Shown here: positions 5,644-7,965 of the stretch, one piece after another
Layout of the letters: each line of letters starts with the position of its first letter
Numbering within the stretch: position 1 is the stretch's first letter
From: Desulfobacterales bacterium
GTDB taxonomy: Bacteria; Desulfobacterota; Desulfobacteria; Desulfobacterales; RPRI01
Length of the DNA: 7,965 nucleotides
Direction of reading: 5' to 3'
NCBI GenBank assembly: GCA_030689795.1
Contig: JAUYEO010000330.1
Location: forward strand, 1-7,965
The notes under the pieces: model-generated
What the model was told of the DNA's origin: nothing
Databases searched by the model: none
The model's input: the letters and a program-made list of their open reading frames with translations, nothing else
Made by a program: the position numbers and the translations under genes

Positions 5644-7104
5644 ATGGAAAATGATACTATTGCTGCCATATCAACCCCCATAGGCGGCGGCGGGATAGGG
5701 ATTATAAAAATATCCGGAACAAAAGCCATACCGATTGCCTCGTCCGTATTCAGAAGATCATCCAAAACAGATAAATTCAACAACATAACCCCGATAAACG
5801 GGACTCTTTTTAGTACCCCCTTGAGGGGTAGAAAAACGCAGGAAATAATTTCTGACTTACTAAAAGAATCACATAAGCTTTATCACGGGCACATTGTCGA
5901 TCCTGAAAACGGGAAAGCCCTCGATGAAGTTCTTGTTTCTGTAATGCTTGCGCCCCATTCATATACCAGGGAAGATGTTGTTGAAATAAATGTTCATTCC
6001 GGCCTTATCCTTTTAAGAACTGTTCTCGACCTTGTAATCAGACAGGGAGCAAGGCTCGCCCTGCCGGGAGAGTTTACAAAAAGGGCTTTTATAAACGGAA
6101 GGCTTGATCTTACACAGGCCGAAGCGGTAATCGACATTATTAATGCAAAAACTAAAAAAGCCCTTGAAATTGTCAATGCACAGGCTGAAGGAGATTTAAG
6201 AGGTTGCGTTGAAGCGATATTGAATCTGTTAAACGGCTTTCTGATAAAATTTGAAGCGGCAATAGATTTTCCTGAAGAAGTTGAAGCATTAAACCTTGAT
6301 GTGGAAGCAGGGATCATTGAAAATGACGTAATCGGCAGATTAAATGAGCTGATACTTGGTTATAATGAAGGGCATATTTTAAGAGAAGGGATAAGGATTG
6401 CTATAGCCGGAAGACCAAATGTGGGAAAATCAAGCCTCATGAACCGGCTTTTAAAAAAAGACAGGGCAATTGTAACTTCTGTTCCCGGAACAACAAGGGA
6501 TATTATCGAAGAAGATTTTATTATATCCGGGATGCCCGCTGTTATTGCAGATACAGCCGGCCTGCATGATACCAGCGATCCTGTTGAAACCATTGGGATT
6601 AAAAAGACAAGGGAACAGATAAAAAATTCGGATATTATTCTTTTGATGGCAGATGCCGTTTCTCCGTTTGTGGAAGCAGACCGCAAGATATATGAGAGCA
6701 TTAAGGGAAAGCAGGTTGTTATTGTTGTAAACAAGATCGATCTGCTCCCGGAGAACCGGGAAATAATTCTGCCTGATGATTTAAAAGCATTGCCATATGT
6801 AAAAATATCGGCTTTACATAATATCGGGATTGATTCTTTGAAAGAAAAAATCAAAGACATATTTATTAATAAGATTGACTATGATTCTATGGCGATTGTT
6901 CCGAATCTGCGTCAGAAAATAGCTGTTGAGAAATCTTTGGAAAATGTTATTGCGGTTTTGAAAGGATTGAAATCCGGAATGCCTTATGAGATGGTTTCGA
7001 TAGATCTTGGAGAGGCCATCGGTTCATTAAATGAAGTTATTGGGAAAAACATAAAAGCTGATATTCTGGACCAGATTTTCAGCCGGTTTTGCATAGGAAA
7101 ATAA
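5644..7104 (+). CDS. mnmE: tRNA uridine-5-carboxymethylaminomethyl modification GTPase MnmE (TrmE)
   Basis: MnmE, with MnmG, makes cmnm5U at wobble position 34 of certain tRNAs, using GTP hydrolysis and a folate one-carbon donor. The 486-residue protein shows the N-terminal folate-binding and dimer domain (MENDTIAAISTPIGGGGIGI, then APHSYTREDVVEINVHSG and LPGEFTKRAFINGRLDLTQA). The G domain has the P-loop GRPNVGKSS (256-264), PGTTRD (281-286), DTAG (303-306) and NKID (363-366). The C-terminus is RFCIGK, with C483 matching the conserved CIGK cysteine. The ATG matches the usual family start, though its ribosome binding site is weak. The protein is about 30 residues longer than E. coli MnmE (454), mostly from extra sequence around residues 45-78, where a DNA palindrome is read in frame. 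Its stop codon is the first triplet of a parS site. Confidence 0.97.
   Translation: MENDTIAAISTPIGGGGIGIIKISGTKAIPIASSVFRRSSKTDKFNNITPINGTLFSTPLRGRKTQEIISDLLKESHKLYHGHIVDPENGKALDEVLVSVMLAPHSYTREDVVEINVHSGLILLRTVLDLVIRQGARLALPGEFTKRAFINGRLDLTQAEAVIDIINAKTKKALEIVNAQAEGDLRGCVEAILNLLNGFLIKFEAAIDFPEEVEALNLDVEAGIIENDVIGRLNELILGYNEGHILREGIRIAIAGRPNVGKSSLMNRLLKKDRAIVTSVPGTTRDIIEEDFIISGMPAVIADTAGLHDTSDPVETIGIKKTREQIKNSDIILLMADAVSPFVEADRKIYESIKGKQVVIVVNKIDLLPENREIILPDDLKALPYVKISALHNIGIDSLKEKIKDIFINKIDYDSMAIVPNLRQKIAVEKSLENVIAVLKGLKSGMPYEMVSIDLGEAIGSLNEVIGKNIKADILDQIFSRFCIGK
5807..5836 (+). repeat. Inverted repeat inside mnmE
   Basis: TACCCC (5814-5819) and GGGGTA (5825-5830) form a perfect 6-bp stem with loop CTTGA. 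TTTTT (5807-5811) and AAAAA (5832-5836) extend the pairing across a small internal loop. It encodes LFSTPLRGRKT, about residues 55-65 of MnmE, in a length-variable part of the N-terminal domain. It looks like a REP-type palindrome captured in frame, or a terminator-like structure inside the gene; which of these is not decidable here. Confidence 0.55.
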
Positions 7105-7123
7105 TGTTTCACGTGAAACATTA
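7102..7123. other. parS: parS centromere site (ParB-binding palindrome)
   Basis: TGTTTCACGTGAAACA at 7105-7120 is identical to the canonical bacterial parS 16-mer bound by ParB. Here it sits in a 22-bp perfect palindrome (TAA...TTA flanks) whose first three bases are the mnmE TAA stop. ParB loads here, spreads as a CTP-dependent clamp and recruits ParA and Smc for chromosome segregation. parS sites cluster near oriC, which agrees with the rpmH-rnpA-yidC-mnmE neighbourhood. The chance of this exact 16-mer arising by accident in 8 kb is very small. parA and parB are not in the window. Confidence 0.92.
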
Positions 7124-7150
7124 CCACCAAATAAAATGAAGGAGCATGTT

Positions 7151-7828
7151 GTGGACATAGATTTCACTCAGTTTTTTAAAAAATATGAAGCAGTTGTTGC
7201 GATGGCGGATATTGCGTTTAATAAAGTTAAGGACAGCCATCCTGAATGTGTAAAATGTAAAATAAATTGTTCGGATTGCTGTTATGCATTGTTTGATCTT
7301 ACCCTTATCGAGGCATTGTATATAAACCATAAAACCAGGGAAAACTTTGATGGCGAAAAAAGGGGAAAACTGGAAGAAAAGGCGAACAGCGCAGATAGAT
7401 CTGTGTTTAAACTGAAGAAAAAAGCCTATAATGAGCTTAAATCTGGAAAGAGCGAAGATGAAATAATTAAAGAATTCGCCACAAAAAGAATCAGATGCCC
7501 TCTTCTGAATAAAGAGAATTGCTGTGATCTATATGAATTCAGACCGATAACATGCAGATTGTACGGGATACCGGTATCTATAGGCGGGGCAGGGCACACA
7601 TGCGGATTGTCGGGTTTTAAAGAAGGCAAGAACTATCAGACTGTAAACATGGATGCCATTCAAAAAAAGCTGTATGAAATATCGGATGAACTTGTCAGGC
7701 ATATCAACTCAAAATATTTAAAATTGTCGGAAGTGCTTGTGCCTTTATCAATGGCAATATTGAATGTTTACGATAAAGAATATCTTGGTCTTCCTGATCC
7801 GGATAAAACTCCGTTAGAAGAAAAATGA
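7151..7828 (+). CDS. YkgJ-family cysteine-cluster protein (putative Zn/Fe-binding)
   Basis: This is a member of the CxxCxxCC family (PF03692, YkgJ), annotated as a putative zinc- or iron-chelating domain with no settled function. I take the GTG at 7151 as the start, because AAGGAG at 7139-7144 is a strong ribosome binding site 6 bases before it; the in-frame ATG at 7136 has no such site. From GTG the protein has 225 residues. The first cluster is CVKCKINCSDCC (C33, C36, C40, C43, C44). After a charged helical stretch of about 70 residues come RCPLLNKENCCDLYEFRPIT (C116, C124, C125), then CRLYGIP (C135) and HTCG (C151). The R-CPLL...C-LY-RP-TCR-YG pattern is the family hallmark. No signal peptide or membrane segment is seen, so it is probably cytoplasmic. 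It begins 28 bases after parS and may be cotranscribed with mnmE. Confidence 0.88.
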   Translation: MDIDFTQFFKKYEAVVAMADIAFNKVKDSHPECVKCKINCSDCCYALFDLTLIEALYINHKTRENFDGEKRGKLEEKANSADRSVFKLKKKAYNELKSGKSEDEIIKEFATKRIRCPLLNKENCCDLYEFRPITCRLYGIPVSIGGAGHTCGLSGFKEGKNYQTVNMDAIQKKLYEISDELVRHINSKYLKLSEVLVPLSMAILNVYDKEYLGLPDPDKTPLEEK

Positions 7829-7829
7829 T

Positions 7830-7965
7830 GGACCCGTAAAAAGTCGAAATATGCTCACTTAATGAGTTTTTTGGGGATTTTTAAATCACTTCGCTAAATC
7901 ACAAGAACTCGGGCTAACGCCCTCAAACAGCTTGTGATTTTTAACGCTCAGTAATTTAAAAATCT
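7830..7965. repeat. Long imperfect palindrome after ykgJ, probable MITE-like dispersed repeat (cut by right edge)
   Basis: The segment begins GGACCCGTAAAAAGTC right after the ykgJ TGA and has no open frame of note. It holds nested inverted repeats: GATTTTTAAAT (7876-7886) with ATTTAAAAATC (7954-7964), AAATCACAAG (7896-7905) with CTTGTGATTT (7931-7940), and an inner GGGC/GCCC (7911-7922). AAATCAC also occurs as a direct repeat (7883-7889 and 7896-7902). The outer pairing reaches the last bases of the window, so the matching arm of 7830-7875 would be expected just beyond it. The layout fits a short non-autonomous element or large REP; it resembles intergenic repeats I associate with Desulfobacteraceae, unconfirmed. 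It could also serve as a transcription barrier after ykgJ. Confidence 0.6.

Noticed and set aside
5387..5683. 98-codon open frame across the jag end and mnmE start
   Set aside because: It overlaps both the R3H remnant and the clear mnmE start in another frame, has no family resemblance, and looks like chance.
7136..7138. ATG as the ykgJ start
   Set aside because: It lacks an upstream ribosome binding site, while AAGGAG downstream of it is ideally spaced for the GTG at 7151. It remains possible.
7149..7157. Possible DnaA box TGTGGACAT near parS
   Set aside because: It matches TGTGGATAA at only 7 of 9, is single and lies in the start of a gene; no cluster of boxes or AT-rich unwinding element accompanies it.
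1..7965. CRISPR array, tRNA or rRNA genes, defence or prophage genes
   Set aside because: No regularly spaced repeats, no cloverleaf or rRNA sequence and no phage or defence protein families were seen on either strand.

Overview
The window looks like an origin-proximal housekeeping stretch of a Gram-negative bacterium of moderate-to-low GC, most likely a Desulfobacterota (Desulfobacteraceae-type) sulfate reducer. That placement is inferred from gene order: radical-SAM/DUF2344 protein - rng - rpmH - rnpA - yidD - yidC - (jag) - mnmE - YkgJ-type Cys-cluster protein. It is also inferred from YidC having the large periplasmic domain typical of Gram-negative bacteria. No 16S gene or other decisive taxonomic marker is present. 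All real genes are on the + strand.

Layout. 1-596: C-terminal part of a radical-SAM-linked DUF2344 protein, cut by the left edge. 597-779: GC-rich spacer with a ribosome binding site. 780-2318: ribonuclease G. 2319-2484: AT-rich promoter region. 2485-3238: compact rpmH-rnpA-yidD cluster (L34, RNase P protein, YidD), with TTG starts for rnpA and yidD. 3239-3579: 341-bp non-coding gap that looks like a dispersed repeat or decayed element. 3580-5232: yidC. 5233-5445: remnant of jag, reduced to the end of its KH domain and its R3H domain, with a frameshift between them. 5446-5643: non-coding spacer. 5644-7104: mnmE. 7102-7123: perfect parS (ParB-binding) palindrome starting on the mnmE stop codon. 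7151-7828: YkgJ-family CxxCxxxCxxCC protein. 7830-7965: start of a long imperfect palindrome, probably a MITE-like repeat, cut by the right edge.

How the genes work together. rpmH, rnpA, yidD and yidC form the classic module joining ribosome and tRNA maturation (L34, RNase P) to membrane-protein insertion (YidD assists YidC). rng adds rRNA/mRNA processing and mnmE adds tRNA wobble-uridine modification. The parS site ties the locus to ParAB-Smc chromosome segregation and supports a position near the replication origin, although parA, parB, dnaA and oriC are not visible.

I see no undescribed multi-gene system. The most notable points are the parS on the mnmE stop codon, the broken jag between yidC and mnmE, a palindrome read in frame inside a variable segment of mnmE, and two probable dispersed repeats.
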